Part shown: positions 47,815 through 57,402 of the stretch, one piece after another | Layout: each line of letters opens with the position of its first letter | How positions within the stretch are numbered: position 1 is the first letter of the stretch | From: Bacillota bacterium | Lineage (GTDB): Bacteria; Bacillota; Clostridia; Lachnospirales; Lachnospiraceae | Reading direction: 5' to 3' | Length of the DNA stretch: 59,537 nucleotides | Assembly (NCBI GenBank): GCA_023408815.1 | Contig: JAEYJO010000011.1 | Location: 1-59,537 of the forward strand | The notes under the pieces: generated by a model | Databases searched by the model: none | Told to the model about the DNA's origin: nothing | What the model saw: the letters and a program-made list of their open reading frames with translations, nothing else | Made by a program: the position numbers and the translations under genes

Positions 47815-50198
47815 TCCTTCTTTCCTTTCTCTGTATTATTATCAAAATTTACCAGAGCATAAGAGAGAACCTCTCCCATATTCTCCACAAAATGTATGGA
47901 AAGCCCCGATTTGATTTCTGCTGCGATTTCTTCCACATCCTTTTCGTTCTTCTTCGGCACAAGCACCGTCTTGATGCCTGCTGTCTTCGCAGCCAGAATC
48001 TTCTCCTTAAGCCCTCCGATGGGAAGTACGCGCCCCCTTAAGGTAATCTCACCCGTCATAGCCACCTGTGCCTTTACCGGTACATTGGTAATTGCCGAGA
48101 GAATCGCGGTGGCCATCGTGATACCCGCACTTGGTCCGTCCTTAGGAACAGCTCCCTCGGGAATATGGATATGAAAATCGTTCTTTTTAAATACGTCCTG
48201 CGGTATCTTATATTCCTTGCTTATAGAACGTACGTAACTCATACCGGTAATGGCCGATTCCTTCATTACATCGCCCATCTGACCAGTTAAGTCAACCTCT
48301 CCCTTTCCCGGCATCATATTGACTTCTATCTGCAAGGTTTCCCCTCCTACGCTAGTCCATGCAAGACCGCGTACAATTCCTATCTCATCCTTATCATTTG
48401 CTTTATCCGAAGTATATTTTTCCTTCCCAAGGTATTTCTCCAGCTTGGACACCGTGACCTTAATACCGGTCTTATTCTTCTGAAGAATCTCTCTGGCCGC
48501 TTTTCTGCATATACTGCCTATCTTGCGTTCCAGATCGCGGACACCTGCTTCTCTCGTATAGCTTTCGATAATGCGTTTTAAGGCACTGTCACTTATCATT
48601 AGCTGATCCTTTTTCAGACCGTTCTTCTCAAGCTGTTTTGCTGTCAGATGCTCCTTGGCAATATGGAATTTCTCGTTGGCAGTATAGCTGGTCACCTCGA
48701 TGACTTCCATACGGTCCAACAAAGGCCTGGGAATCTGAGCCATGGAATTAGCCGTGGCAATGAACAATACCTCCGATAAATCCACAGGAATCTCTACATA
48801 ATGATCGCGAAACTTATTATTCTGCTCCGCATCCAGCACCTCTAACAGCGCCGAGGACGTATCTCCCTTATAATCGCTGCTCACCTTATCGATCTCATCT
48901 AAAAGCATGAGAGGATTCTTCACTCCGGCCTGCCGGAGCCCTGCGATGATGCGCCCCGGCATCGCTCCCACATAGGTTCTTCTGTGTCCTCTGATTTCCG
49001 CCTCGTCTCTGACACCGCCAAGCGAAATGCGTACATACTTTTTATTCATCGCCTCCGCTACACTTTTAGCGATGGAGGTCTTACCGGTACCCGGAGGTCC
49101 TACCAGACAGATAATAGGAGTCTGTCCCTGCTTCGTGAGGCAGCGCACCGCAAGGGATTCCAGAATCCTTTCTTTTACCTGTTCAAGGCCGTAATGATCT
49201 CTCTTCAGTATCTCCTCAGCCTTTGTTAAGTCCGTATTATCTTTGGACTTCTTCTCCCATGGAAGGTCCAGCAGCGTTTCAATATATCCCCGTTCAACGG
49301 AGCTTTCCGAGCTGTTCTGCGAAAGGCTTTTGAATCTCGATATTTCTTTTCGAATCTTATCCTTTACTTCTTTATCAGCTTTCAGCTTTTCTAATTCCTC
49401 CTCGAACTGACTCGCATCGGAAAAAGAGTTGCCCTCTCCAAGCTCTTCTTTAATAAACTGCATTTGTTCCCGTAGCAGGTATTCCTTCTGGTTCTTTTCC
49501 ACCCGTCCTTTTATCCGCTCCGTCAGCTCCGTCCGGACCCTGGCGATCTCGGTTTCGTTGGTCAGTATGGAAGAGAGCGTGTCGAAGCGCTCTTCTAAAT
49601 CCACCGCCGACAGCACCGCCTGCTTTTTGTCGAAGCTAAGCGGCATATTGATCGTAAGCTGGTCCAAAAGCTGCCCCAAATTGGTAATATCACTGATATG
49701 CCGCTCTAAAGATACGCCCGTCTTAGGATAAAAAAGAGCGTATCCTTCGAACAAATCCTTGATCTGGCGCATCATCGCCTCTTCCTGTATCGTTCCCCTA
49801 AGCTCTGCAGGTTCTTCTAACGCTTTTATTACGCCCTCCAGATAATCTTCCCTGTCCGAAAAGGATATAAGGCTTCCTCTGGATATACCTTCCACCATCA
49901 CTCTGACGATATTATTAGGCACTTTTATAATCTGCTTGACGAGGGCTATCGTTCCTACCGGATATACATGGTCAAAGCCGGGGGCTTCCTCCTGCATGTC
50001 CTTCTGCGTGACGAGGAATATCTTCTGGTCCTCCGTCATCGCTTCCTCCACTGCCAGAATCGATTTCTTCCTGCTGAGGTCGAAATGAATGATCGCTCCG
50101 GGCAGAATGGTCATTCCCCGAAGCGCCACCGACGGCAGTTTTTGTTCTATATTCAAAACATTTCTTATTATCTGTTCTTTATCCATTCTTTTCATCAT
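47811..50198 (-). CDS. lon: ATP-dependent protease Lon (LonA)
   Basis: 795 aa cytoplasmic quality-control protease. An N-terminal LON substrate domain is followed by the AAA+ module with Walker A GPPGTGKTS near 365 and LLDEIDKV Walker B. The C-terminal protease domain has the catalytic Ser in PKDGPSAGITMA and Lys in GGLKEKILAAKTAG. Start codon choice between MMKRM and MDKEQ is open. Upstream terminator 50241-50265 separates it from clpX. Confidence 0.97.
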   Translation of the reverse strand: MMKRMDKEQIIRNVLNIEQKLPSVALRGMTILPGAIIHFDLSRKKSILAVEEAMTEDQKIFLVTQKDMQEEAPGFDHVYPVGTIALVKQIIKVPNNIVRVMVEGISRGSLISFSDREDYLEGVIKALEEPAELRGTIQEEAMMRQIKDLFEGYALFYPKTGVSLERHISDITNLGQLLDQLTINMPLSFDKKQAVLSAVDLEERFDTLSSILTNETEIARVRTELTERIKGRVEKNQKEYLLREQMQFIKEELGEGNSFSDASQFEEELEKLKADKEVKDKIRKEISRFKSLSQNSSESSVERGYIETLLDLPWEKKSKDNTDLTKAEEILKRDHYGLEQVKERILESLAVRCLTKQGQTPIICLVGPPGTGKTSIAKSVAEAMNKKYVRISLGGVRDEAEIRGHRRTYVGAMPGRIIAGLRQAGVKNPLMLLDEIDKVSSDYKGDTSSALLEVLDAEQNNKFRDHYVEIPVDLSEVLFIATANSMAQIPRPLLDRMEVIEVTSYTANEKFHIAKEHLTAKQLEKNGLKKDQLMISDSALKRIIESYTREAGVRDLERKIGSICRKAAREILQKNKTGIKVTVSKLEKYLGKEKYTSDKANDKDEIGIVRGLAWTSVGGETLQIEVNMMPGKGEVDLTGQMGDVMKESAITGMSYVRSISKEYKIPQDVFKKNDFHIHIPEGAVPKDGPSAGITMATAILSAITNVPVKAQVAMTGEITLRGRVLPIGGLKEKILAAKTAGIKTVLVPKKNEKDVEEIAAEIKSGLSIHFVENMGEVLSYALVNFDNNTEKGKKE

Positions 50199-50240
50199 TC
50201 CCGTGTCTTTTATTTGGGTGTTTATTTAAATTTTAAACAA

Positions 50241-50265
50241 AACGCCGCCTTATCAAGGCGGCGTT
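50241..50265 (-). terminator. Terminator downstream of clpX
   Basis: AACGCCGCC and GGCGGCGTT pair around a short loop with T-rich flanks on the minus strand; 20 bp past the clpX stop. Confidence 0.85.
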
Positions 50266-50284
50266 AAAATAACATAATCAGATA

Positions 50285-51538
50285 TTATTTAGCCGGACGC
50301 ATCGCTTCCCTGTGAATAATTAGCGGTTCGCTCGTTCCATCCACGGCACCCTTTGTTACGACACATTCTACAATCGTATCATCGGAAGGTATCCGGTACA
50401 TAACATCCATCATAACATTTTCCATAATGGAACGCAGGCCCCTCGCCCCGGTCTTTCTCTCGAATGCCTTATCCGCAATTGCATCGATGGCATCCTGTTC
50501 AAAGGTGAGTTTTACGCTGTCAAAACCAAACAGCTTTTGGTACTGCTTGATGAGAGCGCTCTTGGGCTCCTTTAAAATACGAACAAGAGCTTCTCTATCC
50601 AATCCCTGCAAGGATACATTGATAGGAACACGCCCTACGAATTCCGGGATCAGTCCGAATTTCACCAAATCCTGCGGAGTCACTTCCTTTAACAGCGCTC
50701 CTATATCCTTTGTGCTCTTAGCCGTAATTTCCGCATTAAAGCCAATTGCACTGCGATCCAGGCGGGACTCCACGATCTTCTCGAGTCCGTCAAAGGCTCC
50801 GCCGCAAATGAACAGAATATTAGTGGTGTCTACTTGAATGAGCTCCTGATGAGGATGCTTTCTTCCTCCTTGAGGAGGCACACTGGCAACGGTACCTTCC
50901 ACGATCTTAAGAAGTGCCTGCTGCACACCCTCCCCGGATACGTCTCTCGTAATAGAAACGTTCTCGCTTTTTTTCGTAATCTTATCGATTTCATCAATAT
51001 AAACAATACCATACTGCGCGCGTTCTACATCATAGTCAGCCGCTTGTATTAACTTCAAAAGTATATTTTCAACATCTTCACCCACATAGCCCGCCTCGGT
51101 GAGCGTGGTCGCATCTGCAATTGCAAACGGTACGTTGATAATCTTAGCTAAAGTCTGCGCCAGAAAAGTCTTGCCTGAGCCGGTAGGCCCTATCATGATA
51201 ATATTGCTCTTCTGAAGCTCCACATCATCATTATCTCTGGGAGCTGTTACTCTTTTATAATGATTATATACGGAGACGGCAAGAACCTTCTTTGCTTCTT
51301 CCTGTCCGATAACGTAATCGTCCAGAAACTCTTTGATTTCTACCGGCTTCAGCAAATTGATATCCATTTCTTCGTCTACCGGTTCTTCTTCATATTCTTC
51401 TTCAATAATATCCGCGCAGATCTCCACGCACTCGTCGCAAATATAAACGCCTGCGGGGCCTGCAATCAGCTTTTTAACCTGATCCTGCGACTTATTACAG
51501 AAAGAACATTTGATATCGTCGGAATTCTTTCCTGCCAT
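50285..51538 (-). CDS. clpX: ATP-dependent Clp protease ATP-binding subunit ClpX
   Basis: 417-aa AAA+ unfoldase feeding ClpP. The N-terminal zinc-binding domain has CSFCNKSQ and CDECVEIC (residues about 11-40). Walker A GPTGSGKTFLA near 120, YIDEIDKI Walker B, and the IGF loop for ClpP docking (SAIGFNAEI near 270) are present. 26 bp downstream of clpP. Confidence 0.97.
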   Translation of the reverse strand: MAGKNSDDIKCSFCNKSQDQVKKLIAGPAGVYICDECVEICADIIEEEYEEEPVDEEMDINLLKPVEIKEFLDDYVIGQEEAKKVLAVSVYNHYKRVTAPRDNDDVELQKSNIIMIGPTGSGKTFLAQTLAKIINVPFAIADATTLTEAGYVGEDVENILLKLIQAADYDVERAQYGIVYIDEIDKITKKSENVSITRDVSGEGVQQALLKIVEGTVASVPPQGGRKHPHQELIQVDTTNILFICGGAFDGLEKIVESRLDRSAIGFNAEITAKSTKDIGALLKEVTPQDLVKFGLIPEFVGRVPINVSLQGLDREALVRILKEPKSALIKQYQKLFGFDSVKLTFEQDAIDAIADKAFERKTGARGLRSIMENVMMDVMYRIPSDDTIVECVVTKGAVDGTSEPLIIHREAMRPAK

Positions 51539-51564
51539 TGTTAACTCCCTGCTTTTATAGCTTA

Positions 51565-52164
51565 TTAATTATTTTCTAAACTGGCATGGTTCTCGATAAT
51601 CTTATCGATTAAGCCGTATACCTTGGCTTCCTCTGCCGTTTTCCAGTTATCTCTCTCAGTATCCGCCAAAACAACCTCAAAATCCTGACCTGTGTTCTGA
51701 GCCAAAAGTTTTGCCATCTTCTCCTTCGTTGCGAGGATATGCTTTGCGGTGATCTCAATCTCCGTCGCCTGACCCTGCGCACCGCCTAACGGCTGATGAA
51801 TCATAATCTCAGCGTTGGGAAGAGCCATTCTCTTGCCTTTCGCTCCGCCTGCAAGGAGAAATGCTCCCATGCTGGCTGCCATACCCACACAAACGGTAGA
51901 TACATCGCATTTAATATAATTCATCGTATCGTAAATCGCCATACCTGCGGTAATGGAGCCGCCCGGGCTGTTAATATACAAATGTATGTCTTTTTCAGGA
52001 TCCTCAGATTCCAAAAACAACAACTGCGCAACGACTATACTGGCGGAAGTATCATTCACTTCCTCACCCAAAAAAATAATTCTGTCTTTTAAAAGTCTTG
52101 AATAAATATCGTAGGATCTTTCGCCCCTGCTCGTTTGTTCAATGACATAAGGCACTAAACTCAT
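51565..52164 (-). CDS. clpP: ATP-dependent Clp protease proteolytic subunit
   Basis: 199 aa serine peptidase forming the tetradecameric barrel. Catalytic Ser98 is in VGMAASMGAF, His123 in EIMIHQPLG and the Asp in DTERDNW near 172. Order tig-clpP-clpX is the standard one. AGGAGGAATTAAA precedes the start. Confidence 0.97.
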   Translation of the reverse strand: MSLVPYVIEQTSRGERSYDIYSRLLKDRIIFLGEEVNDTSASIVVAQLLFLESEDPEKDIHLYINSPGGSITAGMAIYDTMNYIKCDVSTVCVGMAASMGAFLLAGGAKGKRMALPNAEIMIHQPLGGAQGQATEIEITAKHILATKEKMAKLLAQNTGQDFEVVLADTERDNWKTAEEAKVYGLIDKIIENHASLENN

Positions 52165-52296
52165 TTTAATTCCTCCTAGCCTGATCCGTTATTTCTCTGT
52201 CAGAGATGTTTTAATCATAATTCACATGATTTGTTTTTGCAATAAAACAGGCACTGAATTAAGAGAATTTTAATTGTTTTATAAAGTTTTTATCCT

Positions 52297-53583
52297 TTAT
52301 TTTTCCTTCGCATTTTCTACGACGAAATCTACTGCCTTCTGAATAGCGAGATCCTTCATGACCTGAGTTTTTTCTTTCTCACCGAGCATCTCTCTTACCT
52401 TTTCGGCTTCCATCTGATATACCTCGGCCATTCTCTCCGTCTCCTTGACGTATTCTTCCTCAGAAACTTCAATCTTCTCCTTCTCCACTACGGCTTCAAG
52501 CACCAGTCTGGATTTGATTCTCTTCTCCGCCTGAGGCTTAACCTGCTCCAAGAGCATTTCGTAGTTCGAGCCGGTAAACTGGAAGTACTGCTCCATGGAA
52601 AGACCCTGTGTCTGGATTCTCTGTGCGAAATCGTCCACTGTCTGTCTCTGCTGGGTAACGATCATAGCCTCGGGAATCTCCATATCGGAATCGTTAATAA
52701 TCGCATCGATTACCGCTTCTTCTTTGGCATTCTTAGCGTCCTTTTCCTTCTTCTCCGCAAGGTTCTTCTTTACATCTTCCTTGTACTCTGCCAAAGTTTC
52801 GAATTCGGATACTTCTCCTGCGAATTCATCGTCTAATTCAGGCAGCTCTTTTTCTTTGATTTCTTTTACCGTGCATTTGAATACGGCAGCTTTCCCTTTC
52901 AGCTCTTCCGCCTGATAATCCTCGGGGAAGGTAACGTTTACTTCCAACTCTTTGCCGATTTCTGCTCCGACAAGCTTCTCCTCGAAGCCGGGGATAAATG
53001 CACCCGATCCGATGGTCAGAGGATAGTTCTCTCCCTTGCCTCCTTCGAAAGCCACATCATCTACAAAACCTTCGAAATCGATAACTGTCATGTCGCCGTC
53101 TTTTACCGTTCTGTCGGTCACGTTGATATTTCTTGCGTTTCTTTCTCTTTCTTTATCGATTTCCGCAGTTACTTCTTCCTCGGTAACCTCTGCATCCACC
53201 TTATCTATCTTTACGCCTTTGTATTTGCCAAGCTTTATTTCCGGCTTCAAAGCGACCTCAGCCGTGAAGATAAAAGGCTTTCCAGCTTCGATCTGTACTA
53301 CCTCGATCTTAGGAGAGGATACGATCTCTTCCTCACACTCGTCGAATGCCTTCTCATATGCCTCCGGAATCAATGCATTAGCAGCATCTTCGTAGAAAAT
53401 CTCCTTACCGTACATCTTCTCCACCATTGGACGAGGTACTTTGCCCTTTCTAAAGCCAGGAATGCTGATGCTGTTCCTATTCTTTTTGTAAGCGCCTTCT
53501 ATCGCCTTTTCCAATTCTTCAGCAGAAACTTCTATCGTAAGTTTTGCCATGTTCTTTTCTAATTTTTCTACTTGTAAGCTCAT
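52297..53583 (-). CDS. tig: Trigger factor
   Basis: 428-aa ribosome-associated chaperone with peptidyl-prolyl isomerase activity. The ribosome-binding signature is GFRKGKVPRPMVEKM (about residues 45-60). The FKBP-like domain spans about 155-245 (GDMTVIDFEGFVDD) and a C-terminal helical arm follows. First of the tig-clpP-clpX set. TAGGAGGAAATCACTT precedes the ATG; a -10-like TATAAT lies near 53680. Confidence 0.97.
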   Translation of the reverse strand: MSLQVEKLEKNMAKLTIEVSAEELEKAIEGAYKKNRNSISIPGFRKGKVPRPMVEKMYGKEIFYEDAANALIPEAYEKAFDECEEEIVSSPKIEVVQIEAGKPFIFTAEVALKPEIKLGKYKGVKIDKVDAEVTEEEVTAEIDKERERNARNINVTDRTVKDGDMTVIDFEGFVDDVAFEGGKGENYPLTIGSGAFIPGFEEKLVGAEIGKELEVNVTFPEDYQAEELKGKAAVFKCTVKEIKEKELPELDDEFAGEVSEFETLAEYKEDVKKNLAEKKEKDAKNAKEEAVIDAIINDSDMEIPEAMIVTQQRQTVDDFAQRIQTQGLSMEQYFQFTGSNYEMLLEQVKPQAEKRIKSRLVLEAVVEKEKIEVSEEEYVKETERMAEVYQMEAEKVREMLGEKEKTQVMKDLAIQKAVDFVVENAKEK

Positions 53584-53732
53584 TAAGTGATTTCCTCCTA
53601 CTTATTATATAAATGGTCATGTCCATTAATCCACTGACTTTTGGAACAAAAGTGTGCTTTATACACAATCACAGTCATTTTACGATTATATCACATCGAT
53701 TCTAAAAATACCAGTATTTATTCGTAAAAACA

Positions 53733-53755
53733 ACCCGCCTGAAATTCAGGCGGGT
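53733..53755 (-). terminator. Terminator of the small acid-soluble spore protein gene
   Basis: ACCCGCCTGAA and TTCAGGCGGGT pair almost perfectly and are followed on the minus strand by TTGTTTTT. Confidence 0.85.
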
Positions 53756-53806
53756 CATCTTTACCTCTTATCGATATTTCTTATTGGCACTTCTTGCTTC
53801 TTTACG

Positions 53807-54007
53807 TTATTTCATCTGCTCTTCTTGCTTTCTGATCATTCTTTTAACCATCTCGCCGCCGATAGAACCGGCATCCTTAGACGTCAAATCACCATTGTAA
53901 CCCTCTTTCAGGTTAACGCCTAATTCAGAAGCAACTTCCGTTTTAAAGCGATCCATAGCTGCCTTAGCTTCTGGAACCTCTACTCTATTAGACTTGCTAC
54001 TTGCCAT
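53807..54007 (-). CDS. Alpha/beta-type small acid-soluble spore protein
   Basis: 66 aa. SASPs coat and protect spore DNA against UV and heat and are degraded by the GPR protease on germination. The second conserved region LTSKDAGSIGGEMVKRMI and the GPR site context TEVASELGV are present. AATTGGAGGTGAATCAAG precedes the ATG. A strong inverted repeat is at 54053-54092 in its upstream region. Expected forespore (SigG) expression; no clear SigG box was identified. Confidence 0.95.
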   Translation of the reverse strand: MASSKSNRVEVPEAKAAMDRFKTEVASELGVNLKEGYNGDLTSKDAGSIGGEMVKRMIRKQEEQMK

Positions 54008-54052
54008 CTTGATTCACCTCCAATTTACTGTTTCTAGCTTTCCGCTATCTAT

Positions 54053-54092
54053 ATTTGAGACAAGCAATTTCTGTTCTTTGCTTATCTCAAAT
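54053..54092. repeat. 15-bp-arm inverted repeat upstream of the spore protein gene
   Basis: ATTTGAGACAAGCAA and TTGCTTATCTCAAAT form arms with one mismatch around a 10-nt loop, 46 bp ahead of the SASP start codon. No T run follows, so it is not a terminator. It may be a 5' mRNA stem or a regulator site. Confidence 0.6.
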
Positions 54093-54200
54093 GCGTTTCC
54101 GTATCTGAATCAAGCACGAACTTAATTACTTATCTTGATGTTAGTATTTACGAAGATGAATTAATTATGAAGGTAAGTTTTGGAAATATAATTCAATCAT

Positions 54201-55226
54201 TTAAAGTAATTTTAACAAAGCCCTGATATCCGCACTTTCTGTCGCCCAACTCGTGGCGATGCGGACTACCGTATGCTTTTCGTCATAAACTTCCCAGAAA
54301 CCGAAGGATACTTTTTCCTTTAATTCTTCAATTTTTTTATTTTCCATAATTAGAAACTGCTGGTTGGTAGGCGACTCGAAGAACAGTTCATAGCCCTTTT
54401 CCTTAAGCCCCGCCTTCAATTCGAGAGCTTTTTCGATCGCATTGCGGGAAATCTTCTTATACAAATCGTCCGTGAAAAGAGTATCGAACTGCAGCCCCAG
54501 AAGTCTTCCCTTGGCCAGCAGCCCGCCATGCTGCTTAATGGTGGTAAAAAAATGGGAAGCCAGCTTCGGCTTGGTGAATACCAGAGCCTCTCCGAAGAGC
54601 GCTCCCACCTTTGTGCCTCCGATATAAAATGCCTCGCAGCACTCTGCGATATCACTGAGCGTCACATCCGTATTCTCCGCCTCCAGTCCGTAGCCCAGCC
54701 TTGCGCCGTCAATATACATTGGGATATTATATTCCTGGCAGACCTCATGCAGAGCATGAAGCTCCGCCTTCGTATAAATAGCTCCGTATTCTGTAGGATG
54801 GCTCACATATAGCATTCCCGGTATCACCATGTGGGACCAGTTCGCATCCTGATAAAACTGCTTCAGATAATCCTCCACCGTCTCCGCCTTAAGCTTACCC
54901 TTCTCATGGGGCAGCGTCAGCACTTTATGGCCGCCCGCTTCTATCGCTCCGGATTCGTGAACACTGATATGTCCGCATTCGGCCGCCAGAACGCCTTCGT
55001 AAACCCGCAATATCCCGTCAATTGCCACCCTGTTGGTCTGCGTTCCTCCCATAAGGAAAAAAACTTCCGCTTCCGGAGAATTACACGCTCTTTTTATCTT
55101 CTTCTTCGCACTATCACAATATTTATCCGTTCCATAGCCAGACGTCTGTTCCATATTGGTATCCACAAGCCTCTCCATGATCGCCGGGTGCGCGCCTTCC
55201 ATATAATCGCTGTCAAAATGAAGCAT
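54201..55226 (-). CDS. Low-specificity L-threonine aldolase
   Basis: 341-aa PLP-dependent (beta-eliminating lyase fold) enzyme that splits threonine or allo-threonine to glycine and acetaldehyde. The PLP-lysine motif is YIGGTKVGALFGEAL near 198-212; substrate-region motifs HISVHESGAIEAGGHKV and YIDGARLGYGLE are typical. 24 bp downstream of the CBS-domain gene, so possibly cotranscribed with it. Confidence 0.92.
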   Translation of the reverse strand: MLHFDSDYMEGAHPAIMERLVDTNMEQTSGYGTDKYCDSAKKKIKRACNSPEAEVFFLMGGTQTNRVAIDGILRVYEGVLAAECGHISVHESGAIEAGGHKVLTLPHEKGKLKAETVEDYLKQFYQDANWSHMVIPGMLYVSHPTEYGAIYTKAELHALHEVCQEYNIPMYIDGARLGYGLEAENTDVTLSDIAECCEAFYIGGTKVGALFGEALVFTKPKLASHFFTTIKQHGGLLAKGRLLGLQFDTLFTDDLYKKISRNAIEKALELKAGLKEKGYELFFESPTNQQFLIMENKKIEELKEKVSFGFWEVYDEKHTVVRIATSWATESADIRALLKLL

Positions 55227-55250
55227 TACCTTTTTTCCTTCTTCCTATGC

Positions 55251-55664
55251 TTATTTATTTAATCCGCACTTTTCTGTCAAGTATTGTATTACATCTTTTC
55301 TTGTAATAATTCCGATGAAACACTGGTTGTCATCGATGACCGGCACGAAGTTCTGGTTCATGACCTTGCTTATCAAATCTTCGATATCGGCATCCGCTTC
55401 CACCGGCTCATTATCCCTCTTTCTTTTTATGGAGAGAATCGGGACATCCTCTGCCTCTTTGAGCGTCAGGTCATACCGCTCCTTCATATCCCAAAGCAAG
55501 TCTCCCTCCGTTATCGTTCCTATGTATTTCCCGTTCGTATGGTCGATAACCGGTATCGCGGTATATCTGTGATGCTCCATCTTTTCTAATGTCTGACGGA
55601 GAGTATCATCATCATAAATATAGGCGACCTCTTTTTTGGGTGTCAAAAAAAATAATATATTCAT
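55251..55664 (-). CDS. CBS-domain protein
   Basis: 137 aa that consist only of two CBS repeats: YIYDDDTLRQTLEKMEHHRY with VIDHTNGKYIGTITEGDLL, and ADADIEDLISKVMNQNFVPV with IIDDNQ-type GIITRKDVIQYL. Such pairs bind adenosine nucleotides and act as energy sensors. Partner protein unknown. Confidence 0.87.
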   Translation of the reverse strand: MNILFFLTPKKEVAYIYDDDTLRQTLEKMEHHRYTAIPVIDHTNGKYIGTITEGDLLWDMKERYDLTLKEAEDVPILSIKRKRDNEPVEADADIEDLISKVMNQNFVPVIDDNQCFIGIITRKDVIQYLTEKCGLNK

Positions 55665-55690
55665 AAACTTTTCTCCAGAAGCCGTATCTG

Positions 55691-56242
55691 TTAATAATGT
55701 CCGTAAACTATTTTATCCGCGAGCGCCTTTGCCGTGTCATCTCCCCGCAGCTTTTTCACTATGGCAAGTCCGAAGTCTATGGAACAGCCCATACCTCTGG
55801 AGGTTATGATATTATCTGCGATTTCAACCGGATTTTTCGTTACGTCAGCACCCTCAAGGTGGCTTTCATAGTCAGGAAAGGAACAAGCATTCTTTCCCTT
55901 CAGCATACCTCTGTGCCCTAAAATACTGGGAGCCGCACAGATTGCGGCAATATCCTTGCCTCCCTTATAAAATATATCTACCTGATTCATCAATGCCGTG
56001 TGCGCCTCCAGATGCTTCGTTCCGGCACCTCCCGGAAGGATGAGCATCGTAACCTCGCTAAAATCTACGTCTTCAAATAATTTATCCATCTTTACAGCGA
56101 TTCCATGAGAACCCATCACTTCCATTTCTCCAGTTATGGAAACCAACTCCGTATCGATTCCCGCCCTCCGCAATAGGTCCACTGCGGTCAGAGCTTCTAT
56201 TTCCTCAAATCCCGTCGCAAAAAACACACATACTTTATCCAT
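55691..56242 (-). CDS. DJ-1/PfpI-family protein
   Basis: 183 aa of the DJ-1/ThiJ class I glutamine amidotransferase-like family. The nucleophile-elbow cysteine is in AAICAAPSILGHRG near 105 and the conserved Glu is in FATGFEEIEALTAVDLLRRA near 15-18. Possible activities are deglycase, chaperone or redox sensing; none is demonstrable here. Short gap upstream of the CBS gene. Confidence 0.9.
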   Translation of the reverse strand: MDKVCVFFATGFEEIEALTAVDLLRRAGIDTELVSITGEMEVMGSHGIAVKMDKLFEDVDFSEVTMLILPGGAGTKHLEAHTALMNQVDIFYKGGKDIAAICAAPSILGHRGMLKGKNACSFPDYESHLEGADVTKNPVEIADNIITSRGMGCSIDFGLAIVKKLRGDDTAKALADKIVYGHY

Positions 56243-56388
56243 TTCATTTCCTTTCCGCCCGCTTTATTTTACCAAAAACGGACTTGATATATTTATGCCA
56301 TATCCATTTTACCACTCCTTTCTATTTTTTTAAACCCGTCTATTTTTCTCAAAATCGCAGGAGATATTGCAAAATAGCATCTTATCTA

Positions 56389-56408
56389 CTAAAATAATTA
56401 TATTTTAG
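56389..56408 (+). promoter_or_regulatory. Palindromic operator candidate upstream of the ArAE-like gene
   Basis: CTAAAATA and TATTTTAG are perfect arms around ATTA. It lies directly before the ribosome binding site AAAGGAAG, where a bound repressor could block expression. Confidence 0.4.
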
Positions 56409-56424
56409 AAAGGAAGTGATCTGC

Positions 56425-57402
56425 ATGAAAATATTAAAAATAGCATTTGGCGGTGCACTGGCAATTATATTAGCAAATTCGCTAAAACTGGAATACAGCA
56501 CTGCTGCAGGCATTATTACACTCCTTACCATTCAGGATACCACCAAAGAGACCATATACATTTCTTTAAAAAGAGTTGTGGCTTTTTGTATTGCAACCTT
56601 ACTTTCCTTTGGTCTTTTTAACTTAATTGGGTATCATGCAATTTCCTTTGGTCTTTTTCTTCTTATATTTGTATGGATTTGTTATACATTTCAATTGCAA
56701 GATGCTATTGCGATGAATGCAGTTCTGGCTACTCATTATTTAGTTTCCTACCATATGCCGCTTTCTCTTATCGGTAACGAATTTCTCTTATTATTCATCG
56801 GAGCAGGTATTGGAACACTTCTTAATCTCTTTATGCCGGATAAGGTAAAACATATAAGAAACACACAGTCTGGATTGGAATCCGATTTAAGAACGGTATT
56901 ATCCATAATGTCTGAAAACCTTTTAAAAGAATCAAAGGAAGATTATACCGGCGAATGCTTCCACGCTCTCGAATCTCATATTGAAAAAGGCCTGAAGGAT
57001 GCCTATGATAATATGAATAATACTCTTACCGGGGATACAAAGTATTTCATTGATTACATGCAGATGCGAAAGCAGCAATGTCAAATACTCCGGAATATTT
57101 ACCAGAAAATCAAGACACTGGATTATATACCGGAGCAAGCAAAAGACATTGCAGATTTTATTGACCATATTGGAATAAGTTTAGAAGAAACCAATAACGC
57201 TGCTGCTTTGCTTTTGGAATGCAAGACGTTATTTCAAAAATTTCAGTCGAGTGATTTGCCCTCTACACGGCAGGAATTCGAATCCAGAGCAGTACTCTAT
57301 ATGCTCTTAAAGGATTTCGAATATTTTCTGCAAATCAAGCAGGATTTTGCTGCTTCTCTCTCCAGTGAACAAAAGAACACTTATTGGAAAACTGTATCAT
57401 AA
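56425..57402 (+). CDS. Aromatic acid exporter-like (FUSC/ArAE) membrane protein
   Basis: 325 aa. Four to five hydrophobic segments in residues 1-135 (ALAIILANSLKLEYSTAAGI, TIQDTTKETIYISLKRV) match the N-terminal DUF939/ArAE domain; a long helical cytoplasmic domain (140-325) follows. ATG 56425 is preferred to a GTG at 56416. Exported substrate unknown. Its stop overlaps the end of the convergent P1B-ATPase gene by 6 bp. Confidence 0.82.
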   Translation: MKILKIAFGGALAIILANSLKLEYSTAAGIITLLTIQDTTKETIYISLKRVVAFCIATLLSFGLFNLIGYHAISFGLFLLIFVWICYTFQLQDAIAMNAVLATHYLVSYHMPLSLIGNEFLLLFIGAGIGTLLNLFMPDKVKHIRNTQSGLESDLRTVLSIMSENLLKESKEDYTGECFHALESHIEKGLKDAYDNMNNTLTGDTKYFIDYMQMRKQQCQILRNIYQKIKTLDYIPEQAKDIADFIDHIGISLEETNNAAALLLECKTLFQKFQSSDLPSTRQEFESRAVLYMLLKDFEYFLQIKQDFAASLSSEQKNTYWKTVS

